Origin: Croceibacterium selenioxidans
GTDB lineage: Bacteria > Pseudomonadota > Alphaproteobacteria > Sphingomonadales > Sphingomonadaceae
Direction of reading: 5' to 3'
DNA: 64,000 nucleotides
NCBI RefSeq assembly: GCF_018599195.1
Contig: NZ_JAHFVK010000001.1
Span: 1,240,001-1,304,000 of the forward strand
This document shows, piece after piece, positions 17,393 through 26,387 of the stretch. Numbering within the stretch: position 1 is the first letter of the stretch; each line of letters starts with the position of its first letter. The translations under genes and the position numbers were made by a program. The notes beneath the pieces were generated by a model. That model saw only the letters and a list, made by a program, of their open reading frames with translations. It was not told where the DNA came from and did no database searches.

Positions 17393-18384
17393 TCCCCATC
17401 CCCACCGTATCCATAATAAGCACCGAAGCGGCGTCCGCTCGGGCTGAAATTGGCCGAATTCAACAGCAGCTTGATGTCGGGGCAGATCGACAGCAGCGAA
17501 AGCGCATCTTCCAGCGCTCTCTGCCCAGTATGATCCGCACGGCAGATCACCAGCGCCTGGCCCACGTACTTGGCCAGCTCCGCAGCCGGAGAGGCCGCGA
17601 GAGCGGGCGGAGAGTCGAATATGACGACGCGATTGGGAGCCCCGGCTGTCAGCCGGTCGAGCAAATCACGCGTATTACCGCTCGCTAGGTACTCACTGTC
17701 CGACGAGGTCCGGTTCCCAGCGGGAAGGACGAAGAACCCTGGAATGTCGGTGGCGATAACGCAGTCTTCGACGCGCACCGAGGGGTCGGCCAACGCGTCC
17801 ATCAGTCCCTTACCGCCCGAAAGGCCCAGCAGCGAGAGGATCGACGGTTTTGCGAAGTCGGCATCCACGAGAACGACCTCAGCGTCCTTCTCTGCGGCCA
17901 TGGTCAGCGCCAGGTTCATGGCACAGAAGGTCTTGCCCTCACCGGGCAACGGAGAGCTGACCAGGACCCGTTGCCTGTCAGGCGATCCGGCCCCTTCCGC
18001 CCGCATCGCGAGCAGGAGTTGGCGCTTCACGATGCGGAATTCCTCCACCAGCGCCGTCACCGGCCCATCGGGCACAACGAAACCCTGTTCAAGCAGTCGA
18101 CCACGGTCGATGGTCTGTTGCCCGCCTGAGAACTCCACGCGCTGGGCAAGCGCCCGCGGCGCCGAGGTGGCCGCTACGGGTGTTTCGGGCACGATCTCGG
18201 TCGCCTCGGGTGGCACCCCGGGCGGCACCGCCCGCCGAGGGCGATTGGCTGGCGGGGCGAGGACTGTCGGAACCGGCGCCGCCTTGAGTTCTCCTGGCGC
18301 ACCAAACAGGCCTTCGGCCCGCTCGAACAACGAACCGCCGCTGTCGCGCTGTCCGGGAAGCGGGATCTTGCTGTGTTCAGTCAT
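17389..18384 (-). CDS. XrtA-associated bacterial tyrosine autokinase (CpsD/Wze-like)
   Basis: 331 aa from ATG 18384. A disordered Pro/Ala-rich N-terminal third precedes the kinase. Walker A SSPLPGEGKTFCAMN, Walker A' VVLVDADFAKPS and Walker B VVIFDSPP mark a BY-kinase. The C-terminus is a Tyr cluster (AYYGYGGDGE), the usual autophosphorylation tail. It pairs with the chain-length protein encoded just upstream, the split Wzd/Wze arrangement, to control polymer length and export. Confidence 0.9.
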   Translation of the reverse strand: MTEHSKIPLPGQRDSGGSLFERAEGLFGAPGELKAAPVPTVLAPPANRPRRAVPPGVPPEATEIVPETPVAATSAPRALAQRVEFSGGQQTIDRGRLLEQGFVVPDGPVTALVEEFRIVKRQLLLAMRAEGAGSPDRQRVLVSSPLPGEGKTFCAMNLALTMAAEKDAEVVLVDADFAKPSILSLLGLSGGKGLMDALADPSVRVEDCVIATDIPGFFVLPAGNRTSSDSEYLASGNTRDLLDRLTAGAPNRVVIFDSPPALAASPAAELAKYVGQALVICRADHTGQRALEDALSLLSICPDIKLLLNSANFSPSGRRFGAYYGYGGDGE

Positions 18385-18394
18385 CCGACGCTCC

Positions 18395-19915
18395 TCAAGC
18401 CACCATGCTGCGCTGGATGAACTCGACACCCACGAGAACCACGAACAGGCCGCCGAGCGCCCCGGAAGCCATGACGAAGCGTTTCAGCTTGCGCCGTTGC
18501 AGCAGGCGGGCCGCGTCGGTCATCGTGTGCGAGATCGTGCCGATCACGGGCAGCTCGAACGTGCGTTCCAGTTTGGCCGCGGTAGCGAAAGTGCCGTTGA
18601 CCTGTCCCATCGCAAAAGCCGCCCCGCCACCGGCGCCGATTGCGATCACCAGCACCGCGAACAGCAACAGCGGACGGTTGGGAGCCGAAGGCACCCGAGG
18701 ACTGCTCGGCGGATCGATGATCTCAAACTTGATCGCGCTGCGCTCGGTCTCGACTTGTCCGCGCAGGCGGAGCTCTTCGCGGTCCTGGAGCAGTTTGTCG
18801 TACTGCGCGCGCAGCACTTCGTAGTCGCGGCTGATCCGCTGGGCTTCAGCTGCGGCACCGGGTTCCTGGGCCTGGCTCGCTAGAATTGAGGCGATCTCCG
18901 AATTCAGCGCCGCAGCCCGGGATTGCAGCGCCTGGACGTTAGCCTGCCGTTCGACTTTCATGGCCTGGAGCGAGGAGAAAGCCGGGTTTGGCGTTCCGCC
19001 TAGATCCGCCGCCGCTCCCTGCGCCTGAGGCCGCAAGGCCGCGATCTGCTTTTTCACGGCAACGACGTCAGGATGATTGTCAGTGAGTCCGCGGCTCTCG
19101 AGTGCCGCAAGGTTCGCCTCTGCCTGGGCGAGAGCCGCCCGAGGGCCACCGGTTCCACTGGTCACCAGCGTGCGCGGGGTGCCCGCGAGCTGCCCTTCAA
19201 TAGCCGCCAGGGCGGATTGCGCGGCGGCGAGGTCGGCGTCGACGCTGCGGAGCTCCGAGCGCGAGGCACTGAGCTGAGCCGAAATCGACGCCGCTCCGCC
19301 GATCAGGTCGGGATGCTCGGCCTCGAACGCCAGACGGCGCTGCTCGGCTTCTTCGAGTTCACGCTGGCGGTCGGCCAACTGCCGGTCGAGGAAGTCGATA
19401 GTCTCGCGCATTTCGCCCCGACTGCCGCCAAGGTTCTCCTCGCGGAAAATGTCGACCAGACGCTGCGCCATCTCGTGAGCGAGTTGCGCGTTGGCCGCGT
19501 CCGACAGGCTTCTGCGGCCGCTGGTAGCCGTGATCTGGAAAACGTTTTTATCGTTGGCGACGATCTTGATGTCCTCGGACAGGTCCTTGACCGCCTTCTC
19601 CATCTGGCTCGCGCCGGTTACGTTGTCGCCCAAGCGGGTCGAGCGCACGATCTTCTCGAGGTTGGCCGCGCTCGTCACCGTCTCGCGCACGCGGTCGATA
19701 TCCTTTTGCCGAGTGGCAGCGCCTATTCCGATCTGCTCGGCCAGGGCGTCATCGAGCTGGAGAAACAGCTTGGCCTCAGAGGAATAACTGTTCGGGATCA
19801 GGGCAATCGCCAACCATCCCAGGACGCACACGCCCCAGGCCACCGCCAGCGCCAGCCAGCGACGGTTCCAGACGGTCCAGAGGGCCGCCCGGAATTCTTC
19901 GAGTATGACGTTCAA
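18395..19915 (-). CDS. XrtA system polysaccharide chain-length determinant (Wzz/GumC-like)
   Basis: 506 aa inner-membrane protein. One N-terminal transmembrane segment (about 17-37, WLALAVAWGVCVLGWLAIALI) and one near 420-440 flank a long periplasmic coiled coil with many Ala/Gln/Arg heptads. A last hydrophobic stretch sits near residue 480. No kinase domain is fused; that role is supplied by the next gene 10 bp downstream. It should set polymer length and contact the Wza-like lipoprotein. Confidence 0.9.
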   Translation of the reverse strand: MNVILEEFRAALWTVWNRRWLALAVAWGVCVLGWLAIALIPNSYSSEAKLFLQLDDALAEQIGIGAATRQKDIDRVRETVTSAANLEKIVRSTRLGDNVTGASQMEKAVKDLSEDIKIVANDKNVFQITATSGRRSLSDAANAQLAHEMAQRLVDIFREENLGGSRGEMRETIDFLDRQLADRQRELEEAEQRRLAFEAEHPDLIGGAASISAQLSASRSELRSVDADLAAAQSALAAIEGQLAGTPRTLVTSGTGGPRAALAQAEANLAALESRGLTDNHPDVVAVKKQIAALRPQAQGAAADLGGTPNPAFSSLQAMKVERQANVQALQSRAAALNSEIASILASQAQEPGAAAEAQRISRDYEVLRAQYDKLLQDREELRLRGQVETERSAIKFEIIDPPSSPRVPSAPNRPLLLFAVLVIAIGAGGGAAFAMGQVNGTFATAAKLERTFELPVIGTISHTMTDAARLLQRRKLKRFVMASGALGGLFVVLVGVEFIQRSMVA

Positions 19916-19937
19916 CCGACCCCTCCCCTGAACCCGC

Positions 19938-20579
19938 TTAGAACATGCTCTCGGGGATGATGATCACGTCACCCGGCTTCAGCATGACGTTGGCCTTGCT
20001 GTCGCCCTGCTTGAGCAGGTCGCCGAGGCGAAGCTTGTATTCCTGCTGGTTGCCACTGGCCTTGTCGAAGCGGACGAGCTTCGCCCGGTTACCCGCCGCG
20101 AATTCGCTAAGCCCACCCACCGCGATCATCGCGTCGAGCAGGGTCATGTTGGCGCGATAGGGCAGCGAAGCCGGCTTTTCCGTTGCCCCGACAACGCGGA
20201 CCTGCTGGCTGAACGTGCCGGCGAACTCATTGACGATCACGGTCACCAACGGCTCGGAGATATACTGCGACAGCTTTACGCGGATGTCCTCGGCCAGCAT
20301 GGTCGGGGTCTTGCCGACCGCCGTCATGTCAGCGACCAGCGGCGTGGTTATCCGCCCGTCAGGCCGAACCTGCACCTTGGCCCCCAGTTCGTCATTGCGC
20401 CAGACGTGAATGGTCAGCTGATCGAGAGGGCCGATGACGTACTCGTCACCCGGGCCTTCCTCTGCCGAAACGAAGCTGGCGGGCGCCAACTGGGCGCCTC
20501 CGCTGCTTGCACAGCCGGTCAGAAAAAGCGTCGCACTCGCAGCTATGGCGAGGGACTGGCCAACGAATGACTTGCGCAT
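19938..20579 (-). CDS. XrtA system polysaccharide export lipoprotein (Wza-like)
   Basis: 213 aa from ATG 20579, with AAGGA 9 nt upstream. The N-terminus MRKSFVGQSLAIAASATLFL ends in the lipobox LTGC, so the mature protein is acylated at Cys23. The SLBB/poly-export core follows: YVIGPLDQLTIHVWR, then RPDGRITTPLV, and VMLKPGDVIIIPESMF at the end. It forms the outer-membrane/periplasmic export channel. It opens the core export operon after a 171-bp gap. Confidence 0.92.
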   Translation of the reverse strand: MRKSFVGQSLAIAASATLFLTGCASSGGAQLAPASFVSAEEGPGDEYVIGPLDQLTIHVWRNDELGAKVQVRPDGRITTPLVADMTAVGKTPTMLAEDIRVKLSQYISEPLVTVIVNEFAGTFSQQVRVVGATEKPASLPYRANMTLLDAMIAVGGLSEFAAGNRAKLVRFDKASGNQQEYKLRLGDLLKQGDSKANVMLKPGDVIIIPESMF

Positions 20580-20750
20580 GCCTTGCGTCCTTGCAGTGTC
20601 GGGCGAACGGCCGGCCTGGCGGCGTTCCGGGGGATAAGGCCCCTCATCGCCGGAAAGCGTGAACATTGCGTTAGTCTTAAACCCGAAAAGCCCGCGATTT
20701 CGCAGGTTACGGAAACGCCGTCCCGGTTCGGGACAGCGGCGGGCGAAACT
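20580..20750 (-). promoter_or_regulatory. Probable promoter region of the core export operon
   Basis: This 171-bp gap is the only sizeable break in the minus-strand XrtA operon. It begins with a terminator-like hairpin for the decarboxylase gene and ends with the SD of the export lipoprotein. I cannot assign a clear -35/-10; the tract around 20666-20690 (TTTAAGACTAACGC on the minus strand) is the AT-richest part and the best place to look. Confidence 0.35.
20711..20741 (-). terminator. Terminator-like hairpin after the PLP decarboxylase
   Basis: On the minus strand CGCC plus GTCCCG, loop AAC, CGGGAC plus GGCG (with a 3-nt bulge) is followed by TTTCC. It lies 10 bp after the decarboxylase stop. 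The T-run is short, so it may only attenuate transcription into the export operon. Confidence 0.5.
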
Positions 20751-21977
20751 CTAAACGAGCTTCTCGTGCGCGGGGCCTTGGCCAAGGAAAGTGAAGGGGC
20801 TGGCACTGGCCCCATAGGCCCCCGCACAGAAGATCGCCACAAGATCGCCGACCTCAGCGCGAGGGACGAGAGCCTGGTCGGCAAGCCTGTCTAGCGGGGT
20901 GCACAGGCAGCCCACGATGTTGGCTTCTTCGACCGGTTCAGCGTCAAAGCGCGTGGCGATGGCGGCGGGATAGTTGCGGCGGACCACGGTCCCGAAGTTG
21001 CCTGAGGCCGCCAGTTGATGGTGCAGGCCCCCGTCGGTGACGAGGAACACCTGCCCGTGGCTCTCCTTACGGTCAACGATGCGCGCCAGGTAAACGCCAG
21101 CCTCTCCGACGAGGTAGCGACCGAGTTCGATAGCCAGTTCGGTATTGGAGAGCTCAGCGGGAAGCGACGCGATCCGTGCGGCCAGGGCACCGCCTACCAC
21201 GTCGACGTCCAGCGGCTGGTCACCGTGGAAATAGGGGATGCCAAAACCGCCCCCCATGTTGAGATGGGGTAGCGGCGAACCGATCTCTCCGGTCAGGCGC
21301 GCGGCGAGCCCAAGCACATTGGCCTGCGTTTCGATTATCGCCGATGCGTCGAGCGCCTGGCTGCCGGTGAAGATGTGCAACCCGCGCCACTCGGCGCCGG
21401 TGGCGATCAGCGACCGCGCGAGTTGCGCAACTCGATCCTGATCGATGCCGAACGGCTTGGCCCCGCCGCCCATCTTCATCCCCGACCCGCGCAGTTCAAA
21501 GCTCGGATTCACTCGGATCGCCAGGCGGGGCGTTGCGCCGAGTTTCTCCGCGATATCCAGCGCCCGGTGAGCTTCGCCCTCGGACTCGAGGTTCAGGGTG
21601 ACCCCGTGCCGGATGGCCAGTTCGAGCTCTTCGTCGCGTTTTCCGGGGCCCGCAAAGCTGATCAGTGCTGGATTCTGACCGGCCTCCAGCGCCATGCGGA
21701 GTTCCCCGGCCGAGGCTATGTCGAAACCATCGACCAAGGCTCTCATCAATTCGAGGATAGGCCTATATGAGTTTGCTTTTATGGCATAATGAATACGAAG
21801 CCGGTCCGGCATCGTTCGCCGCAGAAGGTCAACTCGACGGCGAATGAGATCATGGGAATACAGGAACAGCGGCGTGCCGCCGGCCTCCTCAACCCAGGCG
21901 CCCACGGTGCGCCCGCCGATGCTGAGTTCGCCGTCGATCGGCTCGAACCCCGCTGGGATCGGACCAAGCGGCTTCAT
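20751..21977 (-). CDS. PLP-dependent decarboxylase, XrtA system-associated (LysA fold)
   Basis: 408 aa fold-type III enzyme like diaminopimelate decarboxylase. The PLP lysine lies in IHYAIKANSYRP, the glycine-rich phosphate site in LNMGGGFGIPY, and the dimer-partner Cys in FCAGAYGAS. In exosortase A clusters this family is paired with the acyl-CoA ligase; it probably decarboxylates an amino acid to an amine that is then acylated, but the substrate is unknown. Start ATG 21977 overlaps the ligase stop (ATGA). Confidence 0.88.
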   Translation of the reverse strand: MKPLGPIPAGFEPIDGELSIGGRTVGAWVEEAGGTPLFLYSHDLIRRRVDLLRRTMPDRLRIHYAIKANSYRPILELMRALVDGFDIASAGELRMALEAGQNPALISFAGPGKRDEELELAIRHGVTLNLESEGEAHRALDIAEKLGATPRLAIRVNPSFELRGSGMKMGGGAKPFGIDQDRVAQLARSLIATGAEWRGLHIFTGSQALDASAIIETQANVLGLAARLTGEIGSPLPHLNMGGGFGIPYFHGDQPLDVDVVGGALAARIASLPAELSNTELAIELGRYLVGEAGVYLARIVDRKESHGQVFLVTDGGLHHQLAASGNFGTVVRRNYPAAIATRFDAEPVEEANIVGCLCTPLDRLADQALVPRAEVGDLVAIFCAGAYGASASPFTFLGQGPAHEKLV

Positions 21978-23488
21978 GCCGCCAGCTCCGCCTGAAGGGT
22001 GGCTCGATCAATCTTGCCGTTCGGATTTAGCGGCATGGTCTCCACCCAATGAATGACCTGCGGTTGCATGAAATTGGGAAGATCGCGACGGAGCGACGCG
22101 CGCAAGCCTTCCTCGTCTCGGGTCCCGCGGACCACGAGATGGACCGCTTGCCCTAACCGCTCGTCGGGAACCCCCAGAGCTACAGCCTCGGCGACGAAAC
22201 CACTCGTTAGGGCCGCCTCTTCGATCTCTTGAGGACTGATCCGGTTCCCCGCACTCTTGATCATCGCGTCGCGGCGGCCGACGAAATAGAGCAACCCGTT
22301 CTCGTCGCGCGTCACGCGGTCACCCGACCATACTGCCGTGCCGCCATAGTGCGACGCCGACGGAGCCGGCTTGAACCGCTCGGCCGTTCGAGCGGGATCG
22401 TTCCAATATCCGTGAGCGACCAGAGGTCCGCAATGCACCAGCTCGCCTTCCTCATTTGACGCCGTGACGTCACCCTCTTCGCCTATGACGAGGATCTCAG
22501 CGAAGGGAATCGCCTTGCCCATCGAAGTCGGATGGCTGTCGACCAGGCTCGGAGCGAGGTAGGTCGAACGGAACGCCTCAGTTAATCCGTACATCGGGAA
22601 CAGCTTGGCCCCAGGGAATTTGCCCCGAAGCGCGCGGACCAGATCGAGAGTGAGCGCCCCCCCGCTATTGGTTAGCCGGCGCATTGGCGTCACCGCGTCG
22701 ATGGGCCAGTCCTGCTCGACGAGCTGAACCCAGAGGGGCGGTACGGCAGCCAGCGTCGTGACGCCGTGACGGGCGCAAGCTTTGATGACGTCACGCGGAG
22801 TGAGATAGTCGAGGGGGACCACACAGCCGCCCTCATACCACGTGGAGAGCAGCTGGTTCTGCCCATAGTCGAAGCTCAGTGGCAGGACTGCGAGAGTCAC
22901 GTCGTCCGCCGACAATTCGAGATAATGCGCCACGCTCACCGCCCCGAGCCACATGTTGGCATGACTGAGCATCACACCCTTTGGCCGGCCCGTTGAGCCG
23001 CTCGTGTAAAGCAGCGCGGCTAACTCCTCGGCATCCCATTGCGAAGGGCGAAGACATCCTTCGAACTCGTCGATAGCGACGAAGGCGGCATCCTCGGCAA
23101 TCGCGTCACAGGCGTTCGCCAGATCACCGTCTTGCAGTGTCGCCAGCCTTGCAGAGGTCGCGAGTAGCAGAACCGCTCCGCTATCGGCCAGTATGTGAGC
23201 GACCTGCGCGCGTTTGAGCAGCGGATTGATCGGTACGTGAACCAGGCCCGCGCGGGCCGCGGCCAGTGGCATCAGGCACGTGAGTTCGCCCTTGGCCGCC
23301 CAGGTGGCAACCCGGGCGCCCTTCTCCGGCACCCGCTCGGCCAGCCAGGCCGCCATCCGGCCGACACGGGTTCTTAAGTCCTTCCAGCTAAGCACGGCCC
23401 CGCGCAACACCAGAGCCGCCGCCTCATCCTGCCCGAATTCGGTGAGATGATCGAGGGGCCGGGGCTTTGGATCGGGCGCGGAATTCAT
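21974..23488 (-). CDS. Acyl-CoA ligase (AMP-forming), XrtA system-associated
   Basis: 504 aa ANL-superfamily enzyme. P-loop LLYTSGSTGRPKGVMLSH near residue 165, A8-like KSAGNRISPQEIEE and catalytic Lys in NPNGKIDRATL near the end. It should adenylate a carboxylic acid and load it onto CoA or the carrier protein encoded across the divergent junction. Start ATG 23488 is preceded by AGGAA. Upstream frame extension overlaps the divergent acetyltransferase gene and is not needed. Confidence 0.88.
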   Translation of the reverse strand: MNSAPDPKPRPLDHLTEFGQDEAAALVLRGAVLSWKDLRTRVGRMAAWLAERVPEKGARVATWAAKGELTCLMPLAAARAGLVHVPINPLLKRAQVAHILADSGAVLLLATSARLATLQDGDLANACDAIAEDAAFVAIDEFEGCLRPSQWDAEELAALLYTSGSTGRPKGVMLSHANMWLGAVSVAHYLELSADDVTLAVLPLSFDYGQNQLLSTWYEGGCVVPLDYLTPRDVIKACARHGVTTLAAVPPLWVQLVEQDWPIDAVTPMRRLTNSGGALTLDLVRALRGKFPGAKLFPMYGLTEAFRSTYLAPSLVDSHPTSMGKAIPFAEILVIGEEGDVTASNEEGELVHCGPLVAHGYWNDPARTAERFKPAPSASHYGGTAVWSGDRVTRDENGLLYFVGRRDAMIKSAGNRISPQEIEEAALTSGFVAEAVALGVPDERLGQAVHLVVRGTRDEEGLRASLRRDLPNFMQPQVIHWVETMPLNPNGKIDRATLQAELAA

Positions 23489-23509
23489 GGTTTCCTGGAG
23501 TGCGGAAGT

Positions 23510-24496
23510 GTGACGGCGGTCAGCTATCACGACACGGTTAACGATCTGCAAGGCTTAGCTTTGACGAGCCGCGATCCGTTCGCTCGCCCGGAATGGTTCA
23601 CCCTGCTCGAACGCGGGGGAGCCAGGCCCTTGATCGCGCTCGCCCGCGATGGTCGTGATGCCGTAGCCCTCGCCCTCACCCGTGGCTCGCACGGCCTTGA
23701 GAACTTGAGCAACTGGTACGCCTTTACGTGGTCGGAACTCGCCGCCGACGGAACATCGCGGGCGCCCCTGCTCGAAAGGCTCGCCCGCGACCTCGCGCCA
23801 AAAGCCCGCTGTGTGATTCTCTCGAAGCTAGCGGACGAGGACGGCACCGCCACTCGCCTCGAGCGCGCGTTCCGGAATGCTGGATGGTTCGTGAAGCGCG
23901 AACGATGCGATTGGAATCACGGGTTGCCGGTGAATGGCCGCTCCTACGCTCAGTATCTTGCCGAGCGCCCCGGGCACTTGCGAACCACCTTGAAGCGTAA
24001 GGCAAAAAGGGTTGAGGTAAGTCTTTCTACGTTATTTCAGGACGATATCTGGAATTCCTATGAGGCCGTTTACGCTCATAGCTGGAAGCCAATCGAAGGC
24101 GACCCCGCGCTTCTGCGCCGCTTCGCCGAAGCTGAAAGCAAGGCCGGCCGACTGAGACTCGGTCTCGCATCTTACGAGGGCGAGGTGGTTGCCGCGCAGA
24201 TGTGGACCGTCGATCACGGCACCGCTTACATCCATAAGCTCGCCCATCTCGAAAGCGCCAAGCCGCTGTCTGCGGGCACTACGCTGACGGCCGCCCTGTT
24301 CGAGCACGTGATAGACTGCGATGGTGTCGAATGGGTCGATTTCGGCACCGGCGATGACCCTTACAAACGCGATTGGATGGAAGAGGTTCGCCCTCGCTAT
24401 CGCCTTACCTGCTGGCGCGTCGGCCATCCCCGCAACTGGCCGGCAATCGGCAAATCGCTGCTACGCCAGCTTGTTTCGCGGCCAAGCCCTCTGTAG
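23510..24496 (+). CDS. BioF2-like/GNAT-fold acyltransferase, XrtA locus
   Basis: 328 aa from GTG 23510, with GGAG 9 nt upstream; an upstream ATG at 23447 would overlap the divergent ligase gene. The central block RPGHLRTTLKRKAKRVE and the C-terminal WVDFGTGDDPYKRDWMEEVRPRY are characteristic of CelD/BcsL-like (Acetyltransf_6) proteins, relatives of FemAB. It would transfer an acyl group to an amine; the substrate is unknown. It starts 21 bp from the ligase on the opposite strand, so the two share one promoter region, and leads a plus-strand operon with the carrier protein and hydrolases. Confidence 0.8.
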   Translation: MTAVSYHDTVNDLQGLALTSRDPFARPEWFTLLERGGARPLIALARDGRDAVALALTRGSHGLENLSNWYAFTWSELAADGTSRAPLLERLARDLAPKARCVILSKLADEDGTATRLERAFRNAGWFVKRERCDWNHGLPVNGRSYAQYLAERPGHLRTTLKRKAKRVEVSLSTLFQDDIWNSYEAVYAHSWKPIEGDPALLRRFAEAESKAGRLRLGLASYEGEVVAAQMWTVDHGTAYIHKLAHLESAKPLSAGTTLTAALFEHVIDCDGVEWVDFGTGDDPYKRDWMEEVRPRYRLTCWRVGHPRNWPAIGKSLLRQLVSRPSPL

Positions 24497-24522
24497 GGGC
24501 CGCGCAAGAAGGGGCCATGTGC

Positions 24523-24813
24523 ATGTCGAGTGAGCCGGTTTCCATGGGCGAGTTTTCCGAGACCGACCTGATCCTGCGCGAAGTGCTGCGCGATGTGCTC
24601 GGGCTGAGCCCGGAGCGGGTCGAGGCCTTCACCCTCGACACGGGTCTGTTCGGCCACCTGCCCGAACTCGACTCGATGGCTGTGGCGGGTCTGCTGACCG
24701 AAATCGAGGATCGTCTTCACATCATCATCGAAGATGACGAGGTCGATGGCGAAATGCTCGAGAGTTATGGGGCGCTGCTCGGCTTCGTCGAGACCAAGCG
24801 CCGCGGCGGCTGA
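24523..24813 (+). CDS. Acyl carrier protein, XrtA system-associated
   Basis: 96 aa acidic four-helix carrier protein. The phosphopantetheine serine is in ELDSMAVAGLL (near residue 50), with Met in place of the usual Leu. AAGGGG lies 8 nt before ATG 24523; ATG 24517, two codons upstream, is possible. It should carry the acyl group activated by the divergent ligase and hand it to one of the acyltransferases. It lies 26 bp after the acetyltransferase and 9 bp before hydrolase 2. Confidence 0.85.
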   Translation: MSSEPVSMGEFSETDLILREVLRDVLGLSPERVEAFTLDTGLFGHLPELDSMAVAGLLTEIEDRLHIIIEDDEVDGEMLESYGALLGFVETKRRGG

Positions 24814-24822
24814 TCTCTTCCA

Positions 24823-25488
24823 GTGCTCGCCGCCTGGCCCAGCTCTGCCGGCGAAGACGAGTACGCGCTGACGATTGGCGCCAGCGGCGGAACCCGGATT
24901 CTTGTCCTGCCCGCGCTGTTCGACGAAGCCAATAAGCTGCGCCATTTCACCGTAGAGGTCATGCGCCAGCTTGAACGGGCGGGCATCGCCTCTGTCCTGC
25001 CGGACCTTCCCGGTTGCAACGAGAGCCGGGCCCCGCTCGCATATCAATCGATCGAGACCTGGCGCGAGGCGGCAACCGATGCCGCCTCATTCTTCGGCGT
25101 CACTCACGTTCTGACCCTGCGTGGTGGGGCCCTCGTAGCGCCATTCCGCTTGCCGGTGCTCCGCTACGCCCCGGCCACGGGATCCTCGATCCTGCGGGCC
25201 ATGGTGCGCGCCCGTATGATCTCCAGCAAAGAAGCGGGAATCGAGGAAAACCGTGAAGCCCTGCTGGAACTTGGCCGCCATCAAGGCCTGGAACTGGCCG
25301 GATATCGGCTTGGCCCTCGGATGATCAGGGAACTAGAAACGGCGGAACCCGCTGACGGTGCCGCGCTAACCAACATAGCCCAGGGCGATCTCGGTGGAGC
25401 AGGCCTGTGGCTTCGGGCTGAACCCGACCACGACCCGTCCCAGGCCGACGCTCTCGCCGCACTCGTCGTGGCGGAGCTACTGGCATGA
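24823..25488 (+). CDS. Alpha/beta hydrolase-fold protein, XrtA system hydrolase 2 type, no visible nucleophile
   Basis: 221 aa from GTG 24823. The fold is suggested by ILVLPALFDEANKLRHF (oxyanion strand), VLPDLPGCNESRAP and the strand-helix VLTLRGGALVA at the position of the nucleophile elbow. That elbow has no Ser, Cys or Asp, so this protein may be a binding rather than catalytic member. It may act with hydrolase 1, whose ATG overlaps its stop (ATGA). Confidence 0.78.
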   Translation: MLAAWPSSAGEDEYALTIGASGGTRILVLPALFDEANKLRHFTVEVMRQLERAGIASVLPDLPGCNESRAPLAYQSIETWREAATDAASFFGVTHVLTLRGGALVAPFRLPVLRYAPATGSSILRAMVRARMISSKEAGIEENREALLELGRHQGLELAGYRLGPRMIRELETAEPADGAALTNIAQGDLGGAGLWLRAEPDHDPSQADALAALVVAELLA

Positions 25489-26258
25489 GTCGGCGGCATG
25501 TCACCTTCTCCTGTGAGGATGACACCCTCGTCGGCACACTCGATGATGCCGAGGGAACGGCAGGTTTACTGCTTGTCAGTGGAGGCAACGAGATCCGCTC
25601 GGGCGCCTTTGCCGGTCAAGCGCACTTGGCGGCCCGCCTGGCGGCGGCGGGGTTCCCGGTGTTCCGCTACGATCGCCGTGGAATCGGCGACAGCAGTGGC
25701 GCTAACCGGGAGTTTCGTGACAGCGGCGCCGACCTTGCGGCCGCGATCGCCGCGTTCAGGACCGAAAAACCGGATCTGACCCGCGTCGTCGGCTTCGGCA
25801 ATTGCGATGCGGCGAGCGCCTTGATGCTCAATTCGGGCTCGGGCTGTGACGCTCTGGTGCTGGCCAACCCCTGGACTATCGAGGAGGACGACGGCGCGCC
25901 TCCACCCGAAGTCATCCGGTCACGCTATGCGCAGAAGCTGCGCGATCCGAAGGAAGTCCTGCGCCTGGTCACCGGTGGGGTCTCTCTGCGCAAACTGGCC
26001 TCGGGCCTTAAGCGCGCAACGGCCGCGACCGCGGCGCCATCAGGACTTGCCCAGGAGATGAAAGCCGGGCTCGAAGCCTTCGCTGGACCCGTGCGAATCC
26101 TCATCGCGGATCGCGACCGGACGGCCCAGGCCTTCCTGGCCGATTGGGACCGTCACGACCCTCGTCTCTCGACTTGCGACTGCGCCAGCCATGCGTTTGT
26201 CGAACCCGACGCGCGGGAATGGCTGTTCCAGCGGCTTGTTACCGCTCTGAGCACCTAG
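25485..26258 (+). CDS. Alpha/beta hydrolase, XrtA system hydrolase 1 type, Cys elbow
   Basis: 257 aa. LLLVSGGNEIRSGAF, then FPVFRYDRRGIGDSSG, and the nucleophile elbow VVGFGNCDAASAL, in which Cys takes the place of Ser. The Asp (ILIADRD) and His (DCASHAFVEPD) of a triad are present late in the protein. It may be a thioesterase or acyltransferase releasing the product from the carrier protein; that is inference. It ends the plus-strand operon. Confidence 0.82.
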   Translation: MSRRHVTFSCEDDTLVGTLDDAEGTAGLLLVSGGNEIRSGAFAGQAHLAARLAAAGFPVFRYDRRGIGDSSGANREFRDSGADLAAAIAAFRTEKPDLTRVVGFGNCDAASALMLNSGSGCDALVLANPWTIEEDDGAPPPEVIRSRYAQKLRDPKEVLRLVTGGVSLRKLASGLKRATAATAAPSGLAQEMKAGLEAFAGPVRILIADRDRTAQAFLADWDRHDPRLSTCDCASHAFVEPDAREWLFQRLVTALST

Positions 26259-26387
26259 CCCCAAAAAACCGTTTTCCTACAAGCTCTTGAATGGGCATGC
26301 GCTTCACTCATGCTCCTCATTCTATCGCTTTCCCCGCTTTTCTGCTGAACCCAGTCGCGAACCGAAAAATCATGTTCGGAAGCGGAA

